Source: Branchiostoma floridae
Taxonomy: Eukaryota; Chordata; Leptocardii; Amphioxiformes; Branchiostomatidae
Direction of reading: 5' to 3'
Assembly: GCF_000003815.2 (NCBI RefSeq)
Contig: NC_049980.1
Span: 5,677,415-5,697,419, forward strand
DNA: 20,005 nt
Part shown: piece after piece, positions 8,241 through 17,722 of the stretch
Layout: each line of letters opens with the position of its first letter
How positions within the stretch are numbered: the first letter of the stretch is position 1
The notes under the pieces: model-generated
The model's database searches: none
What the model saw: the letters and a program-made list of their open reading frames with translations, nothing else
Told to the model about the DNA's origin: nothing
Position numbers and translations under genes: made by a program

Positions 8241-9935
8241 GTATATACAGAATGGTGTGGCTCTATCTCAGTCTGGTTTCTTTCATTGTCTGTGTCCATC
8301 ACTATTTGTTGTTGTTTCTTTGCAATTGTTTGTATTGCATACCTGGTAAACCGCCTTTGCGCGTAACATACCAAGTTTGTACTGAACAGTAAATGCTGTA
8401 TATTATAAGGATTAATTGAACCACTCAAATTGGGATGGACTCCTATTCTTTACAATTGTAAAGTGTGATAGGTTCTTTTAGCTGTTCAAACACAGGTTCT
8501 CCATTTCATGTCCTTTCCGAGGGACATCCCTAATGGAAGCTACGTAACTATTTTCATTTGAGTGAAGTGAGGAAATTCCCAAGGGCATAGCGTCATAGCA
8601 TGTCAGGGGATTTAAGCACAAGACCTCTGAGCTCTAAGCCAAACACCCTCCACTTTTCTACCAATGCCACTGACCTGTTGTCAGATGTTATTCAGTACCA
8701 AGGACAGGGACAATAGTGTCGGTGCTGTGTCATTCAGCACCAAGGACAGGCATTATCTGTCCATCCATCCTTAAAACTTCATAAATACAGAAGCCAATTG
8801 ATGGGCACTGAACATCAATTCCTGCTATACTTCTCACAAGGTTTATTGTTGTTCATTTCCTCAGATAGCCCAGCACGTTGCAGCAAAGCTGACGGTACGA
8901 CGTTGTGCAATGGTGGCCGACAGCAAGGTCAGAGGTCATGCCCACACCCTAGTCCTACCCCTAGACAGTGTGGGGGAGAGATGGTCTCCTGTGCTTGCAG
9001 AGGAGACGGAGTTTAGCACTGTTTGCCCTGGGTATGTCACGACAAAGAGCTGCCCTCGTGCTGAAGACTCTACACTGGACAACATCCAGTCTCGCATCCT
9101 GCAAGCCAGCCAATGCAAGTGTGTATTAATGCATTTATGCATGTATTATTAGGACCAAGGAGTTTCGGTTAATGCCAACAGTAAAAATGGTTCAAACGTA
9201 TTGAATGTATTCCTACCAGTAACTGAGCCTTTGGAATAAACTGTACATTTGTAACTGTTCCATGTTCTTCAAAAAATAGTGATATACAAGGAAAAAATGG
9301 TAGGACACTGTAAGATACCATCCAGTAGCATTTTCTTCCTTGAGATCCTGGAAACATCAGTAAACTAGTTCTACAATTCTAACATATTTCTTTTCAATTC
9401 GTATCTCTCCATAATGTACAGCTTACCAGACAATGGTGAAGTGAGTCAAAGTCATCCCAAGTTCTCTCCAGACACAACCTTCTTTGGGGAGGCGTCCGAC
9501 GACAACCTGTTTGCTCGCATCGTTCGCGGAGAGCTGCTACAGTGGCGCGTGTGGGAAGACAGGGACCACGTAGCCTTCCTTACCCCCTTCCCCAACACAC
9601 CTGGATATACAGTTGTGGTCCCACGGACACACCTGTCCAGTGATATCTTCAGTCTTCCATCAGATGCTTACACTAAACTCCTCCTGTGTGCTAGAACTGT
9701 AGGCCTGATCATGAAGAAGGGACTGAACACTGAAGGATTTGCAATTGTATGTGAAGGCATGGAGATAGATTATGCCCATGTGAAAGTCATACCTATATAT
9801 ACAACAACAGGTTCTACAGAGCCAGTAGAGCCTCTGTACATGGAGAAGTATATTGGTTTTGTGACCTCCAAGCCAGGGCCTACTGCATCAGAGGACTATC
9901 TGGACAAGATGGAATCTCTGTTGAAAATACAATGA
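8040..9935 (+). CDS. Tandem HIT-domain protein (3 coding exons)
   Basis: Joining 8040-8240, 8865-9118 and 9422-9935 gives 969 nt and 322 residues, with phases 0 and 2 matching at GT-AG junctions. HIT proteins are nucleotide hydrolases or transferases that use a His-x-His-x-His motif. Domain 1 (about residues 14-115) has VLWEDELHVAFLDPTPN and the motif GHAHTLVLP (His92, His94, Leu96). Domain 2 (about 175-300) has NLFARIVRGE, RVWEDRDHVAFLTPFPN and DYAHVKVIP (Tyr269, His271, Lys273). Each keeps the central His, the nucleophile in Fhit-type enzymes, but neither has a full triad. The ATG at 8040 has A at -3; an in-frame ATG at 7989 would add 17 residues but overlaps the TATA-like site. No signal peptide or membrane segment. 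Substrate unknown. Confidence 0.87.
8505..8690 (-). mobile_element. tRNA-derived SINE, diverged, in HIT intron 1
   Basis: Read on the minus strand, GTGGCATTGGTAGAAAAGTGG and a weak B-box-like CTTAAATCCCC resemble a decayed tRNA head. A body follows with GAAATTCCCAAGGG-type sequence on the plus strand. The far end holds TCCTTTCCGAGGGACA, matched by TCCTATCCGAGGGACG at 15512-15528. Family naming would need a repeat library. Confidence 0.5.
8686..8762 (-). repeat. Two inverted units of the 42-bp minisatellite family
   Basis: The reverse complement reads TGTCCTTGGTACTGAAT and TGTCCTTGGTGCTGAATGAC, matching the unit at 2390-2730. The family is therefore dispersed, in opposite orientation, in introns of both neighbouring genes. 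Confidence 0.75.
8865..9118 (+). CDS. Tandem HIT gene coding exon 2
   Basis: The acceptor is CATTTCCTCAG. The exon starts IAQHVAAKLTVRR, contains the domain-1 motif GHAHTLVLP and ends with two bases of a codon before the donor GTGTGT, a weaker site. Its C-terminal part, from CPGYVTTKSCPRAEDSTLD, aligns with IGFVTSKPGPTASEDYLD of domain 2. Confidence 0.82.
9422..9935 (+). CDS. Tandem HIT gene coding exon 3
   Basis: It encodes the linker and the whole of HIT domain 2 in one exon, to a TGA at 9933-9935. The acceptor is ATAATGTACAG; the ATG inside it is intronic in this model. Confidence 0.88.
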
Positions 9936-9970
9936 ACACTGTTTGTAATCCATGCCCATTCTCCTACACA

Positions 9971-10229
9971 GAGACATCCAACGGCACCAGCAAACCGCCT
10001 CTTGTCTGTACTCTGCTATCTCAGCTGTCACCATCAATTCCTGACCGCCCTGCTTCTAAATATTAATGAGCTTATTACCCTTATGAATGCAAGATCCCTT
10101 TTGAAAACTGAAAAGCCTATTCTCTGATTGGCTGAAAGCTGGTTTGTGGCAATGCCCACAAGAACTTATCGGATGGTGACAGTTGAGATAGCAGAGTACA
10201 GACAAGAGGTTGGCGCTATTAGATGTCTC
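9971..10229. mobile_element. MITE with ~60-bp inverted ends, just after the HIT stop
   Basis: The left arm from GAGACATC through CTCTTGTCTGTACTCTGCTA to CACCATC at about 10034 is inverted at 10172-10229, ending GATGTCTC. Near-perfect pairing spans about 37 bp with gapped pairing outside it. The element starts 36 bases after the stop codon and, if transcribed, could fold into a long hairpin in the 3' UTR. No clear target-site duplication. Confidence 0.8.
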
Positions 10230-10500
10230 AGCGTAAGAGAATGTCCATACCTGGTTAACTGCGCCATGGCTTAACACACTACGTTTTGGGTACAATATGC
10301 CCTGAAATTTAGCCATGTGCAAAAAGTATATAGAAACTGGCATTAATATCAACCAACAAATACATCATAAGCACATCAGCCTAGCTCATGCCTCATGTGT
10401 TTTTATGTTTCTATGTTATGGAAAAAGATATATTCCTTTGCTGGTTTGATCTTCTTTCTTCCTTTTGATGCACATGTAGAAAGACATTTAGGGTTTGTTG
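10230..10500. other. Non-coding stretch downstream of the HIT gene
   Basis: I see no coding frame, termini or RNA gene here. Confidence 0.5.
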
Positions 10501-10606
10501 GAGATTAGTTAAAGTTGGTGGTTTTCAATGCTGTGAGAACGCAATGAAACTTTACCAAGCCCGCTCCCTCTCCGTCTCATTCAATCCAGCATGCAGTGTG
10601 AGAGAG

Positions 10607-10700
10607 CAGATAATTAGTTAAAGTTGACATTTCAACAGTAACATCTCGTCAACAAATCACAATCAATGCAGTTTGCAGATTGCAATTACAAACCAAGATT
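10607..10700 (+). repeat. Diverged unit of the GGCAACAAAGCAC repeat family
   Basis: TTAGTTAAAGTTGACATTTC, CAACAAATCACAATCAATGC and AGTTTGCAGATTGCAATTAC follow the same order as blocks in the units at 11410-11830, with more substitutions. Confidence 0.55.
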
Positions 10701-10826
10701 ACCATTACAAACACAAGACCGACAAGGGGTCTTAGATCTTTTATGCTTACTCCTATTAGATCTAAGACAACAGCGTTCCTTCACTCGTACATTCCCAGAT
10801 TGGTAGCTATCTGGAACAAAGTTTAA
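10692..10826 (+). mobile_element. Non-LTR retrotransposon ORF2 C-terminal fragment
   Basis: The frame ending at the TAA at 10824-10826 reads ITNTRPTRGLRSFMLTPIRS then KTTAFLHSYIPRLVAIWNKV. The pattern of aromatic and basic residues followed by IPR-x5-WN is typical of the end of LINE reverse-transcriptase polyproteins. The fragment has no start and is only about 45 codons long. Confidence 0.55.
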
Positions 10827-10830
10827 GATC

Positions 10831-11140
10831 TTGAACACAGAGCCAGACTTTTTCACTAGAGGGATAAAAGAAGCCATCTGCATCAGAGCTTTACAACCAT
10901 CCCAGAACAGAGACGGTGGGCGCCATAGACTTCCTGCAACCTCTGATCCACTGCTACTGAGTCACGTATTCTATCTGCATAAAGTGACGTCACAACAGCA
11001 GTGGATTGTTCATTCCTTGACAAATACTGGGGCAGTTCAGTCGAAAATTTGGGTGAGTCCAATTTTTGTGTTGAATATTACAGTTAAACTAGTTCAATAA
11101 TGACCTCTACCAACACAGATGAACTTTCAAGTTAGTCAAG
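10831..11140 (+). mobile_element. Penelope-like element: GIY-YIG C-terminus and 3' tail
   Basis: The frame from 10831 contains DFFTRGIKEAICIRALQPSQ and NRDGGRHRLP, a pattern typical of the C-terminal part of the GIY-YIG endonuclease in Penelope-like elements. The reverse transcriptase and the GIY-YIG core are missing. The non-coding part from about 10980 matches 1-182, giving two copies of the same tail in the window. Confidence 0.65.
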
Positions 11141-11405
11141 TCTGCTTATAACAGACCCATATTAGACTACAGTCTTGATCTTCCTTGCACTTGGTCCACT
11201 TCTTGTGGTTGTAGCACTTGTGTAGTTTTAAGGCCGCGCTAGGTAGTCAATAAGGTATTAGCATCCAGATTATATATATGGTCTGTTTATATATGTTTTT
11301 CACTTATGTGTTATTCATATTCTATATCGTATGTTCTGATGTTATTTTTATGTGAAGAATGGCAACTTGTAGGTTGTTCGAACCTGTTTTTGCCTTCCCC
11401 ATCAC
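11141..11405. other. AT-rich spacer
   Basis: Nothing recognised except short AT runs near 11265-11300. Confidence 0.5.
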
Positions 11406-11409
11406 TTTG

Positions 11410-12205
11410 TGGTGAGAATAGACCTTTCCAACGATACCAAGTTTAGCCCACCGAAAGATTATAAGTTTAGCAAGTCAGATTTTCTGGCGCTAGGATTATG
11501 TAGCGGTTAGTTAAATTAAAGATGAACATTCCATCGAGAAAATCTCGGCAACAAAGCACTTTCAATGCGGTTTTCGGATTACATTATTACGTACCAAGGG
11601 ACCTTTTCCCACAATAGTCCCCACCGGCAGATAGTTTGGGGATTCAGATTTTCTAGCGTTAGGGGTAGTTAGCAGTTTGTTAAGATTAACCTTTCATTGG
11701 TTTCTCGGCAACAAAGCACAATTTTTCAATACGGTTTGCGGATTACAATTACGTACCAATGGACCTTTTCCCACAATACCATTATTTAGTTTGACCCACC
11801 GGAATATTATATTATAGCGATTTAGCTAAAGCCACAACCCGCCTTAAGCTAAGGGCACAACCCGCCGTACGTGCAAATACGTGCTATCTACGTGCCAAAA
11901 CGTGGGAAATCTTTTGGGATCCGTAAGTCGTAAGTACCGCCTCCGTACGAACTCGTAGGGAATCCGACGGATTTTGGAGCACGCAGACACGCCGTAGAAC
12001 TTTACGTGCAGGCAAAACTGTGTGTGCCATACGCCATCGGGCTGCGGATTCGCCCCCCGTACGTGCCAGTACGAGCGACGCTCCTGCCTGAATGTTTTCA
12101 GAAATACGTGGCGGACGTGGCCTCCCCCCAAAAAAACGTACGGACGAACCTTTCATTGGAAATATCTTGGCAACAAAGCACAATCTGTCAATGCGGTTTG
12201 CGTGT
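11410..12205 (+). repeat. Three-unit ~150-bp tandem repeat, third unit split
   Basis: The blocks GGACCTTTTCCCACAATA, TTAGTTAA or TTGTTAAG, CTCGGCAACAAAGCAC and GCGGATTACAATTACGTACC recur in order. GGCAACAAAGCAC stands at 11557, 11707 and 12169. The first interval is 150 bp; the second is 462 bp because about 312 bp lies inside the third unit. Confidence 0.75.
11833..12145. mobile_element. Inserted element rich in TACGTG, first copy
   Basis: It begins TTAAGCTAAGGGCACAACCC and carries CCGTACGTGCAAATACGTGC, CCTCCGTACGAACTCGTAGG and TTTACGTGCAGGCAAAACT. These recur in the same order at 13386-13610. It interrupts the third unit of the tandem repeat. No inverted end is evident, so the class is unknown. 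Confidence 0.7.
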
Positions 12206-12241
12206 GTGTACGAGTGTGTGTGTGTGTGTGTGTGTATGTAT

Positions 12242-12308
<67 letters not shown>

Positions 12309-12321
12309 TGTGTGTGTGTCT
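12203..12321. repeat. (GT)n microsatellite
   Basis: About 120 bases of GT with a few A and T interruptions, following directly on the third tandem-repeat unit. The open frames across it are artefacts. Confidence 0.98.
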
Positions 12322-12352
12322 TACCTTTTGTATAGTATTTTTCTATTTTTCG

Positions 12353-12491
12353 TTCCCGCAAACTACTACCGGGTCGCCGGGGGAAAAGGGTTCAAATTCA
12401 GATAGGTGACCATAGCGTGACTTCCCGCAAACTACTACCGGGCCGCCGGGCGCAGTGGTTCAAATTCAGATAGGTGACCATAGCGTGACTT
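12353..12491. repeat. Two-copy 69-bp tandem repeat
   Basis: The unit TTCCCGCAAACTACTACCGG to CATAGCGTGAC occurs at 12353 and 12422 with a few differences in the GC-rich middle. Confidence 0.92.
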
Positions 12492-13040
12492 CCAACATTC
12501 CAGACAAATTGACAATATATTGCTGGCATGCATGTTTGCTATGTATACATTTACTTTCCCACATCGAGCTGCTTACTTGTGTTTTTGGAGCCCTTTGTCC
12601 AAAGGCGGCATGGCGTGCATGAATACAGTACCTCATTTTGCCGGAGGCGATTGTTGAACAAAGATCCGGGAGCGACTAGTACTGCTATTTTAGGGAGCCT
12701 GAGATCTACTGGACTCCGGTGGCGGACAGTTTGTTCACAGCGATTTGAGGTAAACGTCTTGACATAATCTTCTCTTATACTTACTTGGTGCAGGTGGTAC
12801 ATGTGTACTAAACCCTGCAGATTTTGAAATAACTTACATAAATGTTTGACTGTTGTTCCAAAATACTGACTTCCAAGTTGCGTGTAACACTCATGTATGG
12901 ACTGTAGTCAAACCTGTATTTTGCACTCGACCTGCTAACCTCCATCGACTTCGAACGGACTTGAAGAAAATGGTCGCAATAGACAGGTGGCCAATATGTA
13001 GACAGGGTAGTCAATGCTTGGGTCAATGGGGAAACTAAGC
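12492..13040. other. Stretch without recognised features
   Basis: Short open frames on both strands show no family resemblance. Nothing else seen. Confidence 0.5.
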
Positions 13041-13048
13041 TAAGGGCG

Positions 13049-13236
13049 CGGCCATATAGGTCGTAAGATCGTCGTGCGATTTTGATGCCATAGGATTTTC
13101 AAGCAGGCCGTGACAGAACCACCGACATGGATCCAAAACAGCATTTTGTGTACCAAGACAGTTGAACTTGACAGTTGAACTTCCAAAATGCTCAAAGTTA
13201 ACGATCGTACGACGATCGCACGACCTATGTGACCGT
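13049..13236. mobile_element. Palindromic MITE-like element
   Basis: The left arm CGGCCATATAGGTCGTAAGA with ATCGTCGTGCGAT (13049-13080) is inverted at 13204-13236 with about five mismatches. The body contains a 14-bp direct repeat, GACAGTTGAACTT. The flank AAGCTAAGGGC resembles the start of the TACGTG-rich elements at 11833 and 13386. Confidence 0.65.
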
Positions 13237-13385
13237 ATACGTACTAGCTTGTTCTAATGCAGAGGTGGGAACTGCTAGTACGATTTCATATCTACCCATG
13301 GGTCAAATTTTGGAGAGATATATTTCCTTTCATAGTAGTAGTATTTGACCATGTAAACTACGAAGCTATGCGCCAGTAATTATAA

Positions 13386-13610
13386 GTTAAGCTAAGGATG
13401 CAATCCGCCGTACGTGCAAATACGTGCTGCCTACGTGTTTACGGCAATCTTTTGGGATTAAGTACCACCTCCGTACGAACTCGTAGGGAATTCGATGGAT
13501 TTTGGCACGCGGACACGCCGTACAACTTTACGTGCAGGCAAAACTTTGTGCCAGTACGGTCGACGCGCCTGCCCCGTACAGCCTGAACGTTTTCAGAAAT
13601 ACCGTCATGG
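13386..13610. mobile_element. TACGTG-rich element, second copy
   Basis: Collinear with 11833-12120 from TTAAGCTAAGG to TTTTCAGAAATAC, with several deletions. Same orientation, about 1.55 kb apart. Confidence 0.75.
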
Positions 13611-13615
13611 TGGGT

Positions 13616-13632
13616 ACCTACCTACCTACCTA
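13616..13632. repeat. (CCTA)n microsatellite
   Basis: Four to five units of CCTA. Confidence 0.85.
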
Positions 13633-13920
13633 GTCCCTTGACCTTCAGATCGTTGGGGGGGGGGGGGGGGCAAGGTAGCCATGAAGATGGAGAGTTGTCT
13701 CCAGGCCCCTCTGTCTTCTGCTACAGCCAGTCTTTCCTGTAGGTTAAGCGATGTCCAATCGCTGATGTTGTCTTGCCAGGTTTTCCTCTGACGCCCACGG
13801 GGTCGCTCTCCTTCCACAGTCCCACAGTATATCGTGTAAAGTGCCTTTCCCAAGGGCACAAGGTTGGGGCATGGCGAGCATCGACCTATTGGTCCTGGGT
13901 CATGACATTACGGTCATGTC
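13626..13920 (-). mobile_element. LINE reverse-transcriptase C-terminal fragment
   Basis: The minus-strand frame reads GTVEGERPRGRQRKTWQDNI followed by SDWTSLNLQERLAVAEDRGA and WRQL. This matches the well-known C-terminal signature of many LINE polyproteins (G-x-R-x-RGRxRK-W-DNI-DWT-L, then DR-x-WR). The palm domain and 5' part are absent; sequence to about 13920 may belong to the same copy. Confidence 0.75.
13655..13670. repeat. 16-base G run
   Basis: Uninterrupted G on the plus strand, able to form a G-quadruplex. Its length may be unreliable. Confidence 0.95.
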
Positions 13921-14039
13921 TGAATTGATAATAAAATAGAAACATCTAAAATTATATCATAAACTCATACACGTCGTAAATGTACTATGTAAAAGCAACA
14001 AAATGCTGTAGTTGACCATTTCAGAGATGAGTCGATGTA

Positions 14040-14165
14040 GGTTAGACATCCAGGTAGTAAGATACAACAAAAAGCAGTTACTCAAGCAACTGGATATGGT
14101 TTTGGAAACGGTCAGGCGTTTCAACTACTATTCAGTAGTTTTCGTCAGTGACACTGAAGAGATCT
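14040..14165 (-). mobile_element. Penelope-type terminal segment with hammerhead-like core
   Basis: The minus strand has CTGACGA (14142-14148), a 7-bp stem AACTACT-GAAT-AGTAGTT, then GAAACG and a short 3-bp stem closing before GTT. This fits the conserved hammerhead core (CUGANGA, stem II, GAAA, short stem III, UH). A stem I pairing is not found. Penelope-like elements are known to carry hammerhead motifs, hence the assignment. Confidence 0.45.
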
Positions 14166-14169
14166 TGTT

Positions 14170-15495
14170 GAAGACGATTTATATATTCTAGCTGCGAACT
14201 GATATGTAAAAGAGATCTAGCTGAAGAACAAGTTTATCCTTACTATGAAAAATATGCAAAGTAAAGTGTAGAGTGGAAAGAAAACCATTTTTGGTGGTTG
14301 TTCAGAGATGCCTTTGTGATAACGTATACGTATGCATGCTGCAAGCCTGAACTGATAATAGCTTGCTTTGTGTCAACATGGTGTCTCACCACCCTACAAA
14401 GCAACCTTCTTTTTTTGTTGATGAGAGTCTTTTTCCTGGCAACATTCCTTTGCTTTATTTGCTCAACATTGACGGTCTGAGGCATCCGTGACTTTGCAAT
14501 TTTGTAAGAGCAACTGTCTGTAAGGGTCAAACAGGGCTCATATGTTGCACTGTGATAGTACTTGGCCCACATCCCGTACCGTTGTGTAGCTTATGCCCTT
14601 AACGTTATATCAAGATGAAAATAAGAAGGCCCCATCTAAGATACTAGGTGGTATCTCACTGCACTTGGGGCACCGGTGCGGCAATGCGGGGTTCGTTACC
14701 TGCGGCACTGTTGTGTTATTTTCGCCGATTTTTTTAAAAATAATTTAGATATTGCGTAATACGGACTATTCTATGGCGGGGGGAAGGGGCGGGTAAACGA
14801 AATATATACCACAGAACCCGCTTAATTGTATCACTCATTTGTCGTTACATTTTATCCAATTATCCAACCTATTCTAAAGTTCGGAGCTCTCTATGGCTTT
14901 AGTGGCATAGGTTGTCCTGGGAGTGTAGTTTGAAAACCAATACGCAAACGTGTACAGAGTTAATAACGAATGAATATCGTTATATATTAACTGCAAGTAT
15001 TTCACATTATTGGCCTTCCTTCTACTCGAGTGGAGTTTCAACAAAAAGCTTTTTTATTGTGCACCTGTTTTCATATTGTACTTACGATGAATTCCAAAAA
15101 AGAAATGGAAAATAATTTTCTTCATCAAAATACAAGTGAACAAATTAGAAGGCATTTTCAGTTCAACCTTTCATAATGATTTGATAGTAAGGATGATGCA
15201 CTCCAATCTCCTTTTGAACGCTAGGAAATACCTCAAAGAAAAACACTGCTGTTTGCATCATTGAGATTAGTATAGTATAAAGCCATGGCCAGGTAACAGC
15301 CGCTTGCTGGCTCCAACTCGTATACGCAGCATGTATCGTACATACGTAGAAAACCCCTTGTGTACCCACGTTTGACCTGGGTGTATGTGCATTGACATAA
15401 ATATTAAAACAACAAAGTTATGTGAACTATTTGTTCCGTGTTGTTTTGTAGTACCCATAAAATTCCCTTCTCTGCTTAGGGTAGAATCAAACTAC
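14170..15495. other. Long stretch without recognised genes
   Basis: AT-rich sequence with short random frames on both strands. No family resemblance or clear repeat was seen. Confidence 0.5.
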
Positions 15496-15499
15496 AACA

Positions 15500-15590
15500 C
15501 ACGCCTTTGGCGTCCTATCCGAGGGACGTTTCTAACCGTAGCTAGGTACTTCTGAGCGAGAAATGTCGTGTAAAGTTCGATGATATGACA
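15500..15590. mobile_element. Truncated SINE-like fragment
   Basis: GCGTCCTATCCGAGGGACG, then CTAACCGTAGCTAGGTAC and CTGAGCGAGAAATG, collinear with 8509-8575. The tRNA-like head is missing. Confidence 0.5.
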
Positions 15591-15599
15591 TGATTCCAA

Positions 15600-16790
15600 C
15601 TTGGAAATTCCTAGGTTCTGGGCTGAACATGCTGTCACACCACTACACAATCCCACGTGAACTTCCTTGAAGGGTATTTTTTATTTATTTATCTTTTATT
15701 CATTCAGTTTTTGGAACATTTCGGAATATTTTTGAAAACATTCTTTTGGGGGATTCTTCGCTATCTTTAGAAGACGGATATTGTATATTGTTAGCTTCTA
15801 TGTCTTAGAACCCAATGACCTGAGATATCATGATGTATTTCTTTAGTAAACAGCACTTCATCAAGTATTTACATTTTTCGCAACAGAATATGTATCTTAA
15901 AACATGGAATCTCGGCACATTTGGCATGGTATACGCCACTTTGAAATGATTCATTTCTGTATTTGTGACTATTATCAGAGACCAATTTATATCTTGGGCT
16001 CCTATGCCATGGTATTGAAAGCCAAAGACCTGAAATTTCAGACAAAACGACGTATATTCTGGGATTCCTGTGCCGTTCTGTATACGCATAATGCCACTAA
16101 ATATGGAAACATCTCATATCTACTGAGCATTCATCTTTTGCAGACTCTCTAATTATCTGCAACTGCAAAAATTTTGTACTTCGATAAAAGCAGCTTTTAG
16201 TAGATAGAATTGTCAATATATAGAAAAGCTCAGAACAAAAGTGTATCCGTGAACAGCATAACTAGAAAAGCTGTGAATGTATCTTTAAGAAATTTTAATG
16301 CATATGTAGGAAGGTGTGATATAGCGCATGTGCTGGAGATTAATATGCTGCACAAACGTATATGAAACGTTCTATACGCAGTATGATATACGACATGTTC
16401 AAATTCACAATGTTGCAAAATTACAAATGTTATACTACATGTATACAATGCAGGCAATATGTCATCATATTGAAAGCATGCTTAACGCTCTCGAAAACTC
16501 TTGTTATGTTTAACTCCAGGAAAGGGGAATGAATTGTTTTTGCTCTTTTTCATTTTTCCTCCCCCTTTTCTCAATGACCTGCACTAGAGGGCTGCCAACA
16601 CGGATACAGAATGCAGCAAAAAGTAGAACAGAACTGGGGGGACTGTTAGGTTAGCGATATACATGAATGTGCTTGTCATAGAAATAACGTATTAATTTGC
16701 AAGGATAGACCATGTGAAGATAAATATACTGATCATGTTTTTGCTTAAAAAATTTACCTTCTGGTTTTTGAGTGTATTTTTTTTCGCATT
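15600..16790. other. Upstream region or intron before the Patched-like exon
   Basis: AT-rich, no recognised coding sequence or repeats. It ends in a good pyrimidine tract and AG at 16793-16794, so it is probably an intron of the gene that follows. Confidence 0.5.
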
Positions 16791-16794
16791 TCAG

Positions 16795-16838
16795 ACATCT
16801 GACAGCTGCAATTGGACAAGACCGTTTGCAACATCAGA
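16795..16838 (+). other. 5' UTR part of the Patched-like exon
   Basis: Between the acceptor and the chosen ATG. The frame stays open here but has no ATG, so an upstream coding exon in phase cannot be excluded. Confidence 0.55.
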
Positions 16839-17538
16839 ATGGAACATAGCTTCTTTGAAAGATGGATGAGCAAAGGTTTTAAAAAGTTTGGACGGCTAAT
16901 AACAAAGCAGCCAGGTGTCTTTCTGTTCGTATCTCTACTAGTGGCTGGAGGTCTGGGAGGGGGACTCTACTTTATAGACAATGAGAATTCTATCGAGAAA
17001 CTTTACACTCCCGACAGCGGGGCAGGGAAGGTGGAGAGGGCATACGTTCAGGAACATTTCCCGACCAACGATTCGGAACACTTTCTACCGTCACGGCTCG
17101 CCACATCAGGGCGGTATGCCGCCGTCATTGTCAGAGGTCGTGGCGATCTAGCGAACAATGTGCTCCACGAGGTGGTTGTGAAAGCCGCCAGTTCTCTTCA
17201 TAAAGACATCACGGAAATAAAAACAGAGGATCGTGGTCTGAACTATACGTCCATCTGTGCTAGGTGGGAATCAGAATGCGTTGTAACCGGTCTGAACTTG
17301 TTGGATTTCATCGCGGCACAGGTACCGAATGCTACGGTACGATACCCGCTCGAGGACAGAATCTTTAGCGGAGCGGTCCTCGGTGGTGTGACATTGGAAG
17401 ACGGGGTGGATAAGCCTTTCCTGGGCATGGTGGGCGTCCTGGGCGCGGGGATGGCCGTACTAGCGACCATCGGCCTGATGGCCTACTGTGGGATCAAGTT
17501 TAACACGCTGGTGGCCGCCATGCCATTCTTGGTCGTAG
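16839..17538 (+). CDS. Patched-domain (PTCHD/Ptr-like) protein, first coding exon, partial
   Basis: An exon opens after TTTTTTCGCATTTCAG at 16794. The first ATG, 16839, has A at -3 and G at +4. It runs 233 codons and ends in phase 1 at a GTACGT donor. A short cytoplasmic N-terminus (FFERWMSKGFKKFGRLITKQ) leads to a membrane segment at about 27-46. Family-typical residues follow: NSIEKLYTP at 50-58, ICARWESECV at 139-148, and VLGGVT at 180-185. Next come a hydrophobic segment at about 195-217 and FNTLVAAMPFLVVG, the start of the next sterol-sensing-domain helix. Asn77, Asn135 and Asn164 are in N-glycosylation sequons. The segment that normally separates GGV from that helix, including TM2, is absent. 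Later exons lie outside the window. Family members transport or sense lipids; the substrate is unknown. Confidence 0.85.
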
Positions 17539-17722
17539 GTACGTACACAGCATTTGCAACCTCTACAGCATGTCCATAGGCTTTGGTCACATTTCCAAAC
17601 CGGAGCCCTGCCGAGATGTTTTAAGAAACGAAAAATTAAAATGTATACCTAGAAATATACACAAATCATGCCCACGAATCGTATTTTGACATTCAGGTAT
17701 ATCCAAGGACCGTGGATTGATA

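Noticed and set aside
8592-8672. Possible tRNA gene on the minus strand
   Set aside because: Box A and box B are both degraded and no cloverleaf closes; the body matches a SINE.
10056-10352. 98-codon minus-strand frame
   Set aside because: It lies across the MITE and shows no family features.
12006-12409. Three overlapping frames with long Cys-Val runs
   Set aside because: They translate the GT microsatellite.
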